A stretch of DNA of 52,539 nt from Chryseobacterium gleum (GCA_945902775.1 CAMDMY010000009.1:1-52539); one strand, 5' to 3'. Shown: positions 17,701 through 26,976, counted from the first letter of the stretch. Numbers and translations: made by a program. The notes: a model not told the origin generated them from the sequence alone.

Positions 17701-18116
17701 ACAATGTAGCTGAACGTTTGAGTTTATACCAAGAAATGGATAACCTTGAAAACGAGGAAGAGTTGACAAAATTCTCTGAAGGATTAATCGACCGTTTCGG
17801 ACCATTACCTAAAGAAGTAAAAGAGTTGATTTTATCGTTTAAATTACGTTGGTTAGCTCAAGATTTAGGTTTAGAGAAATTAGTCCTAAAAGGAGGAAAA
17901 ATGATCGGTTATTTCATTTCAAATCCACAATCTATTTTTTACGAAACACCCGTATTTACATCCGTCTTAAATTACATCCAAAAAAATCCGAAAAATTGTT
18001 CTTTCAGTGAAGCCAACGATCGATTAAGAATTATCTATACCGATATTACCAATTTGAAAAAAGGCTTTGAAAGGTTGTATGAGATTCAAGAATTGGTGGG
18101 AGAAATAAGTTTATAA
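14760..18116 (+). CDS. mfd: Transcription-repair coupling factor Mfd
   Basis: A 1118-aa ATP-dependent DNA translocase that removes RNA polymerase stalled at lesions and recruits UvrA. In order: an N-terminal UvrB-like module (YQFEETDNSNVVARAQVLEKL; QFSIRGGIVDVFSF), the RNA polymerase interaction domain (GDYVTHIDHGVGQFSGL; YVGIHSLHRISKF, about 440-485), the superfamily 2 helicase core with Walker A GDVGFGKTE (about 582-590), Walker B IIDEEQKFG (about 682) and TLTATPIPRTLQ, the translocation motif region (LATTIIESGIDI; HQLRGRVGRS), and the C-terminal TRCF domain. Length and all motifs are typical. It starts at the ATG right after the repeat hairpin. Confidence 0.97.
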   Translation: MDTKELIQQFSKLKAIDSTASELQIVGSRIHWSGLIGASRALSSAALCSQVPGHHLFILNDKEEAAYFLNDLESLFPEDNRVLFYPASYRVPYQFEETDNSNVVARAQVLEKLNSGKNAWIVTYPQALFERVPTKVNLTTNTLKVQVGKTYSIDFMNELLLEYHFDRVDFVYEPGQFSIRGGIVDVFSFSNDHPFRIEFFGDEVETIRTFDATTQLSIHKHDHFNIIPNVQGQMSHTTNGTFLEFIGNSTTVWLSSYDQILSILEMEYEKALKLYDAYKGEVKQTIPSKLYMHPNDFKEEIQGFSLIEWGPVYSFKATLEEKFTFQPQPSFNKNFEMLRTDLIARQKAGFTNLIFSNQPKQIDRLMQIFEDIGGEVEFIPMPFALHEGFIDPTNKLVCYTDHQLFERYHRFKLKEGFQQAKQALTLKEIYNLQKGDYVTHIDHGVGQFSGLQTIDVNGKPQEAIRLVYKDGDVLYVGIHSLHRISKFTGKDGIAPKMNKLGSQTWSVLKNKTKKKIKELAFDLIQLYAKRKSQPGFAFSPDSYLQNELEASFMYEDTPDQMKSTQAIKEDMESSTPMDRLICGDVGFGKTELAVRAAFKAVADSKQVAILVPTTILSMQHYRSFSARLKDFPCKVDYINRFKSAKQVTETLKKLASGEIDILIGTHAIVSEKVKFKDLGLMIIDEEQKFGVSVKDKLKTMRATVDTLTLTATPIPRTLQFSLMGARDLSLINTPPPNRQPVLTEIIQFNEEAIRDAVAYEVSRGGQVFFVNNRLSNIKEISGMLQRLCPGIRVGIGHGQMDGKQLEKIMFDFINHEYDVLLATTIIESGIDISNANTIIINDAHNFGLSDLHQLRGRVGRSNKKGFCYLVAPKFNILTSEARKRLEALVQFSDLGAGFNIAMKDLDIRGAGNMLGGEQSGFISEIGFEMYQKILNEAMEELRESEFKELYADRNTDSMTHFVKDCVLETDLEVRIPDDYVNNVAERLSLYQEMDNLENEEELTKFSEGLIDRFGPLPKEVKELILSFKLRWLAQDLGLEKLVLKGGKMIGYFISNPQSIFYETPVFTSVLNYIQKNPKNCSFSEANDRLRIIYTDITNLKKGFERLYEIQELVGEISL

Positions 18117-18179
18117 TTTCTTAAAAGCTATTTGTTCAAGTCAACTTTTTCACTAACTTAAAGTAAAAAAGTAGATTTT

Positions 18180-18289
18180 ATGAGTACAAATTCACCTAAA
18201 GAACTATTAAATTGTTAGCTGAAAAATTACAACCTGAATTTAGAAGTGGATTTTCTTATCGAAATTCAATTTCTAAAGACAATTCATAA
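18180..18289 (+). pseudogene. Short frameshifted gene remnant
   Basis: An ATG frame reads MSTNSPKELLNC and stops (TAG 18216). Shifting back by one base gives LAEKLQPEFRSGFSYRNSISKDNS and a stop at 18289. Joined, the two parts look like a helical N-terminal piece whose rest is gone. The GFSYRN element is reminiscent of DUF1016/YhcG-type nucleases (xFGxGFSxRN), but the match is too short to name it. Confidence 0.35.
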
Positions 18290-18375
18290 ACTTTTCTGTG
18301 GTTATTTTTTTAAGGCTAAAATCGATTCAAACATCAAAATTTTATAAAAATGATGTTTACTATTGTTTTAAACCT

Positions 18376-18383
18376 TATTTTTG
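18376..18383 (+). promoter_or_regulatory. Putative -7 box (TATTTTTG) for the Fic gene
   Basis: It matches TANNTTTG, 41 nt before the ATG at 18425. A TTTA at 18356-18359 is the nearest -33-like element but lies 3 nt too close. Confidence 0.4.
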
Positions 18384-18424
18384 ATACCTAATTAGCTAGT
18401 AAGCATTAAAAATTGTAAAAATAT

Positions 18425-19555
18425 ATGTCTGCTTTACTTTATTCAATTAATCCCGATCGTACTATTCCGTGGAATAATCTTCCTCTTTTACCTATTCACC
18501 AAGATTTATATCGTACGCCAGTGATTTTAGAAAAGTTGGGTGACGCAAAAGCTGCATTAGCAAGATTACAAGGGAGAAGCGTTATTATTCCCAACCAAGG
18601 ATTGTTAATTAATACAATCAGTTTACAAGAAGCAAAAGCATCTAGTGAGATAGAAAATATTTTCACCACAGATGATGAATTATACAAGGCATATAGTGAA
18701 AATGACGAAAAGTCTAGTGGAAGTTCAAAAGAAGTTTTGAGATATAGAGAAGCACTTTGGTCAGGTTTTCATCAATTAAAAAATGAGAATAAATTTAGCG
18801 AGCAATATTTTGTAAATATATTTCAGGAAATCGTTCAAACAGATGATGAAATTCGATTAGAATTCAATAATACAACCATTAAGCAAGGAGGTACAGGTCC
18901 AAATACTGGTAAAATTATTTATACTCCACCCAGAGGAAAAGAAGTGATTCAATCAAAAATGAATAATTTGATTGATTTTCTAAATGATGATGATACTTAT
19001 AAAATCGATCATTTATTAAAAATGATTATTGGTCATTATCAATTTGAAGCGATACATCCATTCAGGGATGGAAATGGTAGAACGGGTAGAATTTTTAATA
19101 TTCACTATTTAACGAATAAGGGATTATTAGACTTACCAATATTGTTTTTAAGTCGATTTATTATGGAAAATAAAGATGATTATTATTCTGGTTTACAAGG
19201 TGTATCACAACGAGGTGATTGGAATAATTGGTTTATATTTAATTTAAATGCTGTTGAAACTACAGCCAATTTGACCTATCATAAAATTAATGACATCGTT
19301 TCATCGAAAGAAGCTATCTCTGATTACATTAAAAAAGAAGCCAAAAGCATTAAAAAAGTAGATGCTTTGGTTGAAATTTTATTCACTCAACCTTTAACAA
19401 AGGTAAAACATTTACAAACTGCTAAACTTTATTCTGAAGCTACGGCAAGAGATTATTTGAATCGACTTTCAGAATTAAAAATTTTAGAAAAGAAAACAAT
19501 TGAGGGGCATCACTATTATCTTAATAAAGAACTACATAGGATATTATCAGAATGA
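18425..19555 (+). CDS. Fic-family AMP/NMP transferase, self-inhibited type
   Basis: A 376-aa Fic protein that would transfer AMP (or another nucleotide) from NTP to a protein hydroxyl. The N-terminal Fic_N-like region carries the inhibitory motif (S/T)xxxE(G/N) as S73-SEI-E77-N78, which marks class II autoinhibited Fic proteins. The core motif HPFRDGNGRTGR is at 211-222, with the catalytic H211. A C-terminal winged-helix region (LTKVKHLQTAKLYSEATARDYLNRL) follows, as in many Bacteroidota Fic proteins. It is complete with no frameshift. No separate antitoxin is needed because the inhibitory helix is in cis. It stands alone next to a gene remnant, suggesting an accessory locus. Confidence 0.9.
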   Translation: MSALLYSINPDRTIPWNNLPLLPIHQDLYRTPVILEKLGDAKAALARLQGRSVIIPNQGLLINTISLQEAKASSEIENIFTTDDELYKAYSENDEKSSGSSKEVLRYREALWSGFHQLKNENKFSEQYFVNIFQEIVQTDDEIRLEFNNTTIKQGGTGPNTGKIIYTPPRGKEVIQSKMNNLIDFLNDDDTYKIDHLLKMIIGHYQFEAIHPFRDGNGRTGRIFNIHYLTNKGLLDLPILFLSRFIMENKDDYYSGLQGVSQRGDWNNWFIFNLNAVETTANLTYHKINDIVSSKEAISDYIKKEAKSIKKVDALVEILFTQPLTKVKHLQTAKLYSEATARDYLNRLSELKILEKKTIEGHHYYLNKELHRILSE

Positions 19556-19701
19556 GGAAATTTTATCTCCTGACTTCATTTAAATTTCAAAGGATATTTT
19601 ACCTCTTTTGCAGATAAACTATTCCAATTTGCATAACTCAATTTAACGAATGATTTAAAATGAAGATGTTTGTTTCATTATTAATCTTTAAAATTTAAAT
19701 T

Positions 19702-20754
19702 ATGAAAAAGTATCAGATTTTTTTATTTCATTTTTGTTATTGGGCATTTTATTTTTTAATTGCCGCTATTGTTGTTACATTAACGATGATTTTAATAAAT
19801 ATGGAAGATCATCCTAAAGAGGAAATCCCTTTTATTTATTGGTTTCGAATGACTTCCAAAATTTCATTTTTTATTCCTTCTTTAATAAGTTATTTAGTTG
19901 CTTATTTTTTTCTATTTCCACGTTTTATAAATAAAAAATGGAAACTCGCTTTATATTCATTGATTACGATTGTTATTTCAATTGCTATAAATGCTCTGAT
20001 TATTTATCTATTTTCTTTAAGAAACCCGATTTTCAAAACACAAGAGTTTAATTTTTTAATCGGATTAGTTTTGTTTGCAACTAGCGTATTATCATTATTA
20101 AATTTAGTGATGGGTTTAATTATCAAAGGTTTTATAATGTGGTTTATAGAAGTGAAAGAAAATAAAGAATTACAAGATAAAAACCACCAAATGGAATTAG
20201 CTTTAGTGAAATCTCAGTTAGATCCACATTTCTTATTCAATACGCTAAATAATATCGATGTTTTGATTTTGAAAGATGCAGAAAAAGCTTCTTTATTCTT
20301 GAATAAATTGTCTGATATTATGCGTTTTATGCTGTTTGAAACGAAAGATGATAAAATTGAATTAGCAAAAGAAATCACCTACATTGAGAAATATATTGAA
20401 TTGCAAAAAATTAGAACTTCTAATCCTAATTATGTAACTTTTTCGATTGATATTGAAGATGATACTGTTCTAATTTCACCGATGTTGTTTATTCCATTTA
20501 TAGAAAATGCGTTTAAATATGCTGAACCTTTTAAATCTGATAATGCCATTGAAATTCGAATCAAAGCAACTCAAAACAAGTTAGATTTTGAATGTGATAA
20601 TAAATGTTCTAGTCATTCGAATTCAATTTCAAATAATGGTTTAGGAAATGAATTAATTCAAAAAAGATTAGCATTATTGTATCCTGAACAACATCACTTG
20701 GAAATGGCTGAATTAAATGGAGTTTTCAAAGTGAAATTGAGTATTGACTTATGA
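19702..20754 (+). CDS. LytS/YehU-type sensor histidine kinase
   Basis: A 350-aa kinase of the His_kinase (PF06580) class. Four transmembrane helices (about 9-35, 50-75, 85-105, 113-142) form the N-terminal half. The H-box KSQLDPHFLFNTLNN carries H176, and the ATPase part has IPFIENAFKYAEP and NGLGNELIQKRL. This is the usual partner of LytTR regulators; the regulator gene starts 87 nt downstream on the same strand. No extracytoplasmic sensor domain is present, so sensing is probably within the membrane. The signal is unknown. Confidence 0.9.
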   Translation: MKKYQIFLFHFCYWAFYFLIAAIVVTLTMILINMEDHPKEEIPFIYWFRMTSKISFFIPSLISYLVAYFFLFPRFINKKWKLALYSLITIVISIAINALIIYLFSLRNPIFKTQEFNFLIGLVLFATSVLSLLNLVMGLIIKGFIMWFIEVKENKELQDKNHQMELALVKSQLDPHFLFNTLNNIDVLILKDAEKASLFLNKLSDIMRFMLFETKDDKIELAKEITYIEKYIELQKIRTSNPNYVTFSIDIEDDTVLISPMLFIPFIENAFKYAEPFKSDNAIEIRIKATQNKLDFECDNKCSSHSNSISNNGLGNELIQKRLALLYPEQHHLEMAELNGVFKVKLSIDL

Positions 20755-20841
20755 AATAAGCCATAAGCGAAAAATATCACAAATACCGATGAATTTTAAA
20801 TGGCGATTCCATATGACAACTAAAAAGCAATTAAAATACAT

Positions 20842-21528
20842 ATGATTAAAATTAAATGCATCATAATAGAAGACGAACCTCTTGCACAAGAACGTGTAAG
20901 AGGTTATGTCTCTAAAATTCCGAATCTTGAATTAATTGGTTCTTTTGAAAATGGGATTGATGCTTTGTTTTTCCTTAAAAGTAATGAAGTTGATTTGTTG
21001 TTTTTAGATATTAATATCGGTGAATTCAATGGAATTCAGTTTGCCGAAACATTAAAAACACCGTTTCAAATTATTATTACAACTGCTTATCCTGAATATG
21101 CACTGAAAGGGTTTGATTTAAATGTGACTGATTATCTCCTTAAACCGTTCACATTTGACCGTTTTATACAAGCAGTTGAAAGAGTTCAACTCAAACCAAT
21201 TAATGAAGTACAAGCTCCCAAATCGTATATTTTTATTAAAACGGAATATCGTTTAGAGAAAGTTTTCTTGAATGACATTGTGTACATTGAAGGAATGAGG
21301 GATTATCGAAGAATTCATACTGTCGATAAAAAGATTATGACACTTCAGACTTTCAAAGAATTAGAAGATGAAATTCCTTCTTCAGTTGTTTGTCGAGTTC
21401 ACAAGTCGTATATGGTTGGTATTGATAAAATTGAATCAATTGAGAGGGATAGAATCAAAATGATGGAAGTTTTAATTCCTATTTCTGAAACGTATAAAAA
21501 ATCATTTTTTGAGTTAATTAATTCTTAA
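20842..21528 (+). CDS. LytTR-family response regulator
   Basis: A 228-aa DNA-binding regulator. The receiver domain has acidic E10/D11, phospho-acceptor D56 (LLFLDINIGEFNG) and TDYLLKPF. The LytTR DNA-binding domain covers about 125-228 (YIFIKTEYRLEKVFLNDIVYIEG; RDYRRIHT; VVCRVHKSYMVGIDKIE). It is the cognate regulator of the LytS-type kinase just upstream. The secreted-protein gene 37 nt downstream may belong to the same transcript and could be a target, but no binding site was identified. Confidence 0.93.
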   Translation: MIKIKCIIIEDEPLAQERVRGYVSKIPNLELIGSFENGIDALFFLKSNEVDLLFLDINIGEFNGIQFAETLKTPFQIIITTAYPEYALKGFDLNVTDYLLKPFTFDRFIQAVERVQLKPINEVQAPKSYIFIKTEYRLEKVFLNDIVYIEGMRDYRRIHTVDKKIMTLQTFKELEDEIPSSVVCRVHKSYMVGIDKIESIERDRIKMMEVLIPISETYKKSFFELINS

Positions 21529-21565
21529 TTTCATCTTTTCCTTATTTTTATCTAAAATACTCTTT

Positions 21566-22228
21566 ATGAATTCATTCTTTTTATCCGCTATACTTTTTAT
21601 ATTTTCAGGATTAAATTCTTTTTCTCAACTTTCTGAAGGTCATATAACCTATTCAATTAAAATTAATGTCACTGATCCTGAAATGAAAATGGTTGCTGGT
21701 ATGTTAGATGGTTCTAAAATGGAATTGTATTTCTCTAAGAATCAAACACGTTCTGAATTGAATATGGGAATGATAATGAACATTACTACAATTTCGGATG
21801 CTGATAAAGATTCACTAGTGATGTTGATGGGTGGGATGATGGGACAAAATGCGCTTAAAACTTCTATTACCGAAATGACGAATAAGATTGGTGCCGATTC
21901 AACTTCGAAACTGAAATTGCTAGATGAAACTAAAAAAATCCTTGATTACAATTGTAAGAAAGCTGTATTAATTGATGCTGCTGGTAATCGTTCTGAATTT
22001 TGGTATACTAATGAAATCATCGTTTCTAAACTTGGTCAAACCTATTTAAATTCAGAAATCCCTGGTTTTCCAATGGAATTTGAATTGAATAATAATGGGG
22101 TTAATATGAAATTGACTGCAACTGATTTTAAAAAAGATATTTCGACTTCAAAGCATTTGTTTTTGTTAGAGATTCCATCTAGCTATACAATCTTAGCAAA
22201 AGATGATTTATTGAAAATGGGATTTTAA
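21566..22228 (+). CDS. Secreted DUF4412/GLPGLI-like protein
   Basis: A 220-aa exported protein. The signal peptide is about residues 1-20 (ending NSFSQ). The mature part begins LSEGHITYSIKIN and contains KKILDYNCKKAVLIDAAG and FWYTNEI, the pattern of the DUF4412 and GLPGLI families of Bacteroidota, which are probably periplasmic or surface beta-rich proteins of unknown role. It is methionine- and glycine-rich around 43-60 and 90-100. It lies 37 nt after the LytTR gene on the same strand, so it may be co-transcribed. Its stop overlaps the stop of the convergent hydrolase gene by 4 nt. Confidence 0.7.
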   Translation: MNSFFLSAILFIFSGLNSFSQLSEGHITYSIKINVTDPEMKMVAGMLDGSKMELYFSKNQTRSELNMGMIMNITTISDADKDSLVMLMGGMMGQNALKTSITEMTNKIGADSTSKLKLLDETKKILDYNCKKAVLIDAAGNRSEFWYTNEIIVSKLGQTYLNSEIPGFPMEFELNNNGVNMKLTATDFKKDISTSKHLFLLEIPSSYTILAKDDLLKMGF

Positions 22229-23007
22229 TTTTCTCTTAAAAAATAGATTGCTTTTGTGTTAAATAGTTCTGCTTGTTCTATGTTTACGATATGTCCACAG
22301 TTTTCGATTATTTCTAATTGTCCATTTTTCTCTTTTTGAACCATTTCAATTGCATCGTCTACAAATAAATGATCTTGTCTACCCATTAAATATAGAACTG
22401 GAAAATTATGAATTTTTCGTGCATAATTTTTTAGATTTTCATTCAGTGTTTTGGTCATTCTGAACCATCTTAAAAATTCGGTTTGTTTTAGTTTTTTTGC
22501 TTCTTTAATAAATACGTTTCGAGACTTTTTATGGTTATCTCTCGGCATTATTACAAACGCAAATATTTTGTAGAGCACCATAAAAGGAACAAATTTCTTT
22601 GTTGCATTTCCAATTGTAATTAATGTTTTAGAATAATTGTTCAATCGAATAATTGTTCCTGTTAAAACGGTTTTAATTATCCTTTCTGGATGAGATTCAA
22701 TTAATTCTCTAATTAAAATGGTCCCTAAAGAGACGCCTACAAAATGTGCTTTATCAATTTTGATTTCATTAAGCACTTCAATTATTTCTTTTGATATAGA
22801 TGGTAAAGAATATTCTAATTTATTATTTATCTCTTCTGTAACGATATTTTGTCCGTGCCCTCTCAGATCTACAAGTAAAATGTTAAAATGCGCTTTAAAC
22901 GCTTTTATTTGTTTATGCCAAATTGTTGAACTTCCTCCTGCACCGTGAACAAACACAACCCATTCTGATGTACTATTTTCATTTAAATGTGTTGTGTAAT
23001 AAATCAT
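22225..23007 (-). CDS. Alpha/beta-hydrolase fold protein
   Basis: A 260-aa cytoplasmic hydrolase. The oxyanion-hole motif is FVHGAGGSS (about 19-27). The nucleophile elbow GVSLGT places the catalytic Ser at S93. The acid is D212 (MGRQDHLF) and the base H239 (ENCGHIVN), so the triad is complete. The substrate cannot be told: esterase, lipase or C-C hydrolase are all possible. The gene is convergent with the DUF4412-like gene (4-nt overlap at the stops) and lies downstream of the atp operon terminator on the same strand. Confidence 0.88.
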   Translation of the reverse strand: MIYYTTHLNENSTSEWVVFVHGAGGSSTIWHKQIKAFKAHFNILLVDLRGHGQNIVTEEINNKLEYSLPSISKEIIEVLNEIKIDKAHFVGVSLGTILIRELIESHPERIIKTVLTGTIIRLNNYSKTLITIGNATKKFVPFMVLYKIFAFVIMPRDNHKKSRNVFIKEAKKLKQTEFLRWFRMTKTLNENLKNYARKIHNFPVLYLMGRQDHLFVDDAIEMVQKEKNGQLEIIENCGHIVNIEQAELFNTKAIYFLREN

Positions 23008-23015
23008 TTTCTTTC

Positions 23016-23051
23016 AAAAAAAAATCCCTTTATCCAAAGACAAAGGGATTT
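23016..23051 (-). terminator. Terminator of the atpBEFHAG operon
   Basis: A perfect 10-bp stem (23022-23031 with 23042-23051; AAATCCCTTT/AAAGGGATTT) with a 10-nt loop. On the minus strand a run of nine Ts (23024-23016, partly in the stem) follows, 22 nt after the atpG stop. Confidence 0.88.
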
Positions 23052-23072
23052 AACTATTTATTATTTAATTTT

Positions 23073-23948
23073 TTAGTTTTTCAATGCTTCAGCACCACCA
23101 ACAATTTCTAAGATTTCACTAGTAATTGCAGCTTGACGTGCTTTGTTGTATCCAATAGTTAATGATTTTTTCATTTCTTTCGCATTGTCAGTTGCTTTAT
23201 GCATTGCTGTCATACGTGCACCATGTTCAGAAGCGTTAGAATCTAATAAACCTTTGAAAAATTGAACTTTCAATGATTTTGGAATTAAATCTAATACTAT
23301 TTCTTCTTTTGATGGTTCAAAAATATAATCACCAATTGTATCAGAACCTTCTAAAACTGCAGGAACGATTGGTAAAAATTGTTCTGTTTTAACATCTTGA
23401 GATGCAGCATTAATAAAACTATTGTATACAACAACAACCTTATCAAATTCATTTGCAACAAAACTCTTCATGATTGAATTCGTAATTGTTGCAGAGTTAG
23501 CAAATGTTAACTTTGTAAAGATATCTTCTACATCCGCTATTTCATCGTTGATGTAATAGTTATCTGTCTTTTTGTAAACGTCTTTGATTTTTTTACCTAA
23601 ACAAAGTACTTTAGTATTTTTACCTTTGTACTTTTCGTTAACCAATTGATTAACTCGTTTGATAACATTATTGTTAAATCCGCCACATAATCCACGATTA
23701 GAAGTTATACCAACAACCAATACGTTTTTTACATCTCTATTTTCAGAATACACATTTTCAGATAAGTCTAAAGAAGAACTCAAGTTTGCTAATATATCCT
23801 GAAGCTTTACAGCATAAGGACGCATTTGCGTAATAGCATCTTGCGCTTTTTTCAACTTTGCAGCAGAAACCATCTTCATAGCAGATGTTATCTGCATTGT
23901 AGAACCAACTGAAGCTATTCGATTACGTATTTCTTTTAAATTTGCCAT
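23073..23948 (-). CDS. atpG: ATP synthase F1 subunit gamma
   Basis: A 291-aa central-stalk subunit that rotates inside the alpha3beta3 ring. The conserved N-terminal helix ANLKEIRNRIASVGSTMQITSAMKMVSAAKLKKAQ-like region, the middle GLCGGFNNNVIKRV and the C-terminal NEITSEILEIVGGAEAL-like helix (here AITSEILEIVGGAEAL) are all present. It is the last gene of the atp cluster, 48 nt after atpA, and is followed by a strong terminator. The usual Bacteroidota gene order is kept: beta and epsilon (atpD, atpC) are not next to it. Confidence 0.96.
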   Translation of the reverse strand: MANLKEIRNRIASVGSTMQITSAMKMVSAAKLKKAQDAITQMRPYAVKLQDILANLSSSLDLSENVYSENRDVKNVLVVGITSNRGLCGGFNNNVIKRVNQLVNEKYKGKNTKVLCLGKKIKDVYKKTDNYYINDEIADVEDIFTKLTFANSATITNSIMKSFVANEFDKVVVVYNSFINAASQDVKTEQFLPIVPAVLEGSDTIGDYIFEPSKEEIVLDLIPKSLKVQFFKGLLDSNASEHGARMTAMHKATDNAKEMKKSLTIGYNKARQAAITSEILEIVGGAEALKN

Positions 23949-23996
23949 CTTATTTTGGATTGTTGGGACAGGGCATGCCCTGTCCTTTCATCAATA

Positions 23997-25571
23997 TCAA
24001 TATTTATCTGCGATTTCTCTTGCTACTTTTGTTAAAGTATCTGTGATCTCATCAGTATATTTTCCTGCTTTTAAAGCAACTAATACATCTTTATGTTTAG
24101 CTTCTAAATAGTTTAAGTATTCTGTTTCAAATTCTTTAACTTTAGATACTGGTACTTTTTGAATTAATCCTTTAGTACCTACATAAATAATAGCAATTTG
24201 ATTTTCAACTGAATAAGGGCTACCTTCTTTTTGTTTCAAAATCTCTACGTTACGTGCTCCTTTATCTAATACAGATTTAGTAGCTTGATCTAAATCAGAA
24301 CCAAATTTCGCGAATGCTTCTAATTCACGGAATTGTGCTTGATCTAATTTCAATGTACCAGCCACTTTTTTCATTGATTTGATTTGAGCATTACCCCCAA
24401 CACGTGATACAGAAATACCTACGTTAATTGCTGGACGAACTCCTGAATTAAACAAATCACCATCTAAGAAAATTTGACCATCCGTAATAGAAATTACGTT
24501 TGTTGGAATATATGCTGCAACGTCACCCGCTTGAGTTTCGATAATAGGAAGTGCCGTTAAAGAACCTCCACCTTTTACTTTACCTTTTAAAGAAGCTGGT
24601 AAATCATTCATCTTCGCAGCAATTTCATCACTGTTAATGATTTTCGCAGCACGCTCTAATAAACGAGAGTGTAAGTAGAAAACGTCACCTGGGTAAGCCT
24701 CACGACCTGGAGGGCGACGTAATAATAAAGATACCTCACGATAAGCAACTGCTTGTTTAGATAAATCATCATAAACAATTAAAGCTGGTTTACCTAAATC
24801 TCTGAAATATTCACCAACAGCAGCACCTGTCATTGGAGAGTAGAATTGCATTGCAGCTGGCTCTGAAGCATTAGCCGCAACAATAACTGTATAAGCCATT
24901 GCTCCTGCATCTTCTAATTTTTTAACGATACCTGCAACTGTAGATCCTTTTTGTCCGATAGCAACATAAACACAGAAAACTGGTTCACCTCTATCGTAAA
25001 ATTCTCTTTGGTTGATGATCGTATCAATTGCGATTGTTGTTTTACCTGTTTGACGGTCACCGATGATTAACTCACGTTGTCCACGTCCTACTGGAATCAT
25101 TGCATCAATAGACTTGATACCTGTTTGAAGAGGCTCAGTAACTGGTTGACGGAAGATAACTCCTGGAGCTTTACGCTCGATAGGCATTTCAAATAACTCA
25201 CCTGTGATTGGTCCTTTACCATCGATTGGGTTACCTAAAGTATCGATAACACGACCAACTAAACCATCACCTACTTTTACAGAAGCGATACGGTTCAAAC
25301 GTTTTACCATGTCACCTTCTTTTACTAATGAAGAACGTCCTAAAAGAACGGCACCAACATTGTCTTCTTCAAGGTTCAATGCAATTGCTTGCAAACCTCC
25401 GTCGAATTCAATTAACTCACCGTATTGAACTCCTGTAAGTCCATAAATACGTGCGATACCATCTCCTATTGAAAGAACGGTACCTACTTCTTGAAGTTCT
25501 GTTTCAGATCTGAATCCTGATAACTGTTCTCTTAAAATTGCAGAAACTTCTGCTGGTTTTACATCTGCCAT
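23997..25571 (-). CDS. atpA: ATP synthase F1 subunit alpha
   Basis: A 524-aa non-catalytic nucleotide-binding subunit. Walker A is GDRQTGKT (171-178), and the signature [14 protein letters not shown] is present, as are the beta-barrel domain ([15 protein letters not shown]) and [20 protein letters not shown]. Full length. It lies 36 nt downstream of atpH on the same strand. Confidence 0.97.
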   Translation of the reverse strand: MADVKPAEVSAILREQLSGFRSETELQEVGTVLSIGDGIARIYGLTGVQYGELIEFDGGLQAIALNLEEDNVGAVLLGRSSLVKEGDMVKRLNRIASVKVGDGLVGRVIDTLGNPIDGKGPITGELFEMPIERKAPGVIFRQPVTEPLQTGIKSIDAMIPVGRGQRELIIGDRQTGKTTIAIDTIINQREFYDRGEPVFCVYVAIGQKGSTVAGIVKKLEDAGAMAYTVIVAANASEPAAMQFYSPMTGAAVGEYFRDLGKPALIVYDDLSKQAVAYREVSLLLRRPPGREAYPGDVFYLHSRLLERAAKIINSDEIAAKMNDLPASLKGKVKGGGSLTALPIIETQAGDVAAYIPTNVISITDGQIFLDGDLFNSGVRPAINVGISVSRVGGNAQIKSMKKVAGTLKLDQAQFRELEAFAKFGSDLDQATKSVLDKGARNVEILKQKEGSPYSVENQIAIIYVGTKGLIQKVPVSKVKEFETEYLNYLEAKHKDVLVALKAGKYTDEITDTLTKVAREIADKY

Positions 25572-25607
25572 GTTGTGTAGTTTTACTCTGATGTTGACTC
25601 TGTCAAC

Positions 25608-26141
25608 TTATCTTGTTAAACGTTGTTTTAAATCATTAAATTGGCTTGCAACTGAAGCATCAATTTGTTTATCTCCCATTCGAACGATAAATCCTCCTAT
25701 TAAAGAACTATCTATCAATTCTGTAACTTCTAATTTTCCGTTAACGCCTTTCTCTACTTTTTCTAAGATAATTTCCTTAGTAGAGTTTGCTAAAGGTACT
25801 GCTGAAATAATCGTAATTGGAACGATTCCTCTGTGTTCTTTTACTTGAGCGTCAAAAGCTTCTGCGATAGTTGGTAAATAACTTTCTCTACCATTGTTCG
25901 TAATCAATTTAACAAAAGAAGTTGAAACCTCTTCAAATTGTCCGAACAACTCTTCGAAAATAGCGATTTTTTTATCTCCTTTTACAATTGGGCTATCCAA
26001 TAATAATTGAAAATCACGAGTTTCATTGTTCACCTCTAACAGATATTTCATATCCGCTAAAACCTGATCCACCTTATTTTGCTCGATCGATAATTCTAAA
26101 AGTGCTGTAGCGTAACGACCTGCTATTTTCGATCCTTTCAT
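25608..26141 (-). CDS. atpH: ATP synthase F1 subunit delta
   Basis: A 177-aa peripheral-stalk (OSCP) subunit linking F1 alpha to the b subunits. The N-terminus GSKIAGRYATALLELSIEQNKVD, a central helical domain, and the C-terminal GIVPITIISAVPL and LIGGFIVRMGDKQIDASV are characteristic. It sits 9 nt after atpF. Confidence 0.94.
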   Translation of the reverse strand: MKGSKIAGRYATALLELSIEQNKVDQVLADMKYLLEVNNETRDFQLLLDSPIVKGDKKIAIFEELFGQFEEVSTSFVKLITNNGRESYLPTIAEAFDAQVKEHRGIVPITIISAVPLANSTKEIILEKVEKGVNGKLEVTELIDSSLIGGFIVRMGDKQIDASVASQFNDLKQRLTR

Positions 26142-26150
26142 CTTCTTCTT

Positions 26151-26645
26151 TTAATTCAATTTGAAATCAGCAGCTAACTTTTCAGATAATGCTGTTTGTT
26201 TTTCGTCAGAAGCTAATTCCCCTCTTACTACTTTTTCAGCAATTTGAATAGAGAATTCAGCAATTTGAGTTTTCAATTCAGCAATTGCAGAAATTTTCTC
26301 ATTGTTAATCGCTTCTCTAGCAGAAGTAATAATTTTCTCCGCTTCTACTTTCGCATTGTTTTTAGAGTCTTCTACCATTTTCACAGCAACTTCTCTTGCT
26401 TCTTTTACAATTGCATCTCTTTCTGCACGCGCTTCTTTTATTAAGCTTTCGTTTTGAGCTTGCATTGTTTTCATTTCAGCCATTGTTTTTTCAGCTAATT
26501 CCAAAGAATCTGAAATACTTTTTTCACGTGTATTTACAGCTGATAAAATTGGCTTCCAAATAAATTTTGTAAGGATAAACAACAACAGAACAAAAATAAG
26601 TCCTGTCCAAAACATTAATCCCAAATTCGGTGTAACTAAATCCAT
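26151..26645 (-). CDS. atpF: ATP synthase Fo subunit b
   Basis: A 164-aa peripheral-stalk subunit with a single transmembrane helix near the N-terminus (about 9-27, LGLMFWTGLIFVLLLFILTKFIW), then a long charged helix (35-150) rich in Glu, Lys and Ala that dimerises as a coiled coil. The length and the VNTREKSISDSLELAEK region are typical of the family. Its place between atpE and atpH fixes the identity. Confidence 0.94.
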   Translation of the reverse strand: MDLVTPNLGLMFWTGLIFVLLLFILTKFIWKPILSAVNTREKSISDSLELAEKTMAEMKTMQAQNESLIKEARAERDAIVKEAREVAVKMVEDSKNNAKVEAEKIITSAREAINNEKISAIAELKTQIAEFSIQIAEKVVRGELASDEKQTALSEKLAADFKLN

Positions 26646-26729
26646 CTTATTTTTAATTTAAAGTTTTTATTTTTTTTAAAATAAGATTTTCGTTGTAACC
26701 AACCGTTACAACGAAAATCTATTTAGTAA

Positions 26730-26966
<237 letters not shown>

Positions 26967-26976
26967 TTACTAATTA

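Larger units (their letters stand above)
18117..18424 (+). other. Intergenic region with a gene remnant
   Basis: These 308 bases between mfd and the Fic gene hold no intact gene. They contain the short decayed reading frame at 18180-18289 and a promoter box at 18376. No terminator for mfd was recognised. The rest is AT-rich without repeats I can support. Confidence 0.6.

Noticed and set aside
25570-25848. 92-aa plus-strand frame antisense to atpH
   Set aside because: Shadow of the conserved delta subunit gene on the other strand.
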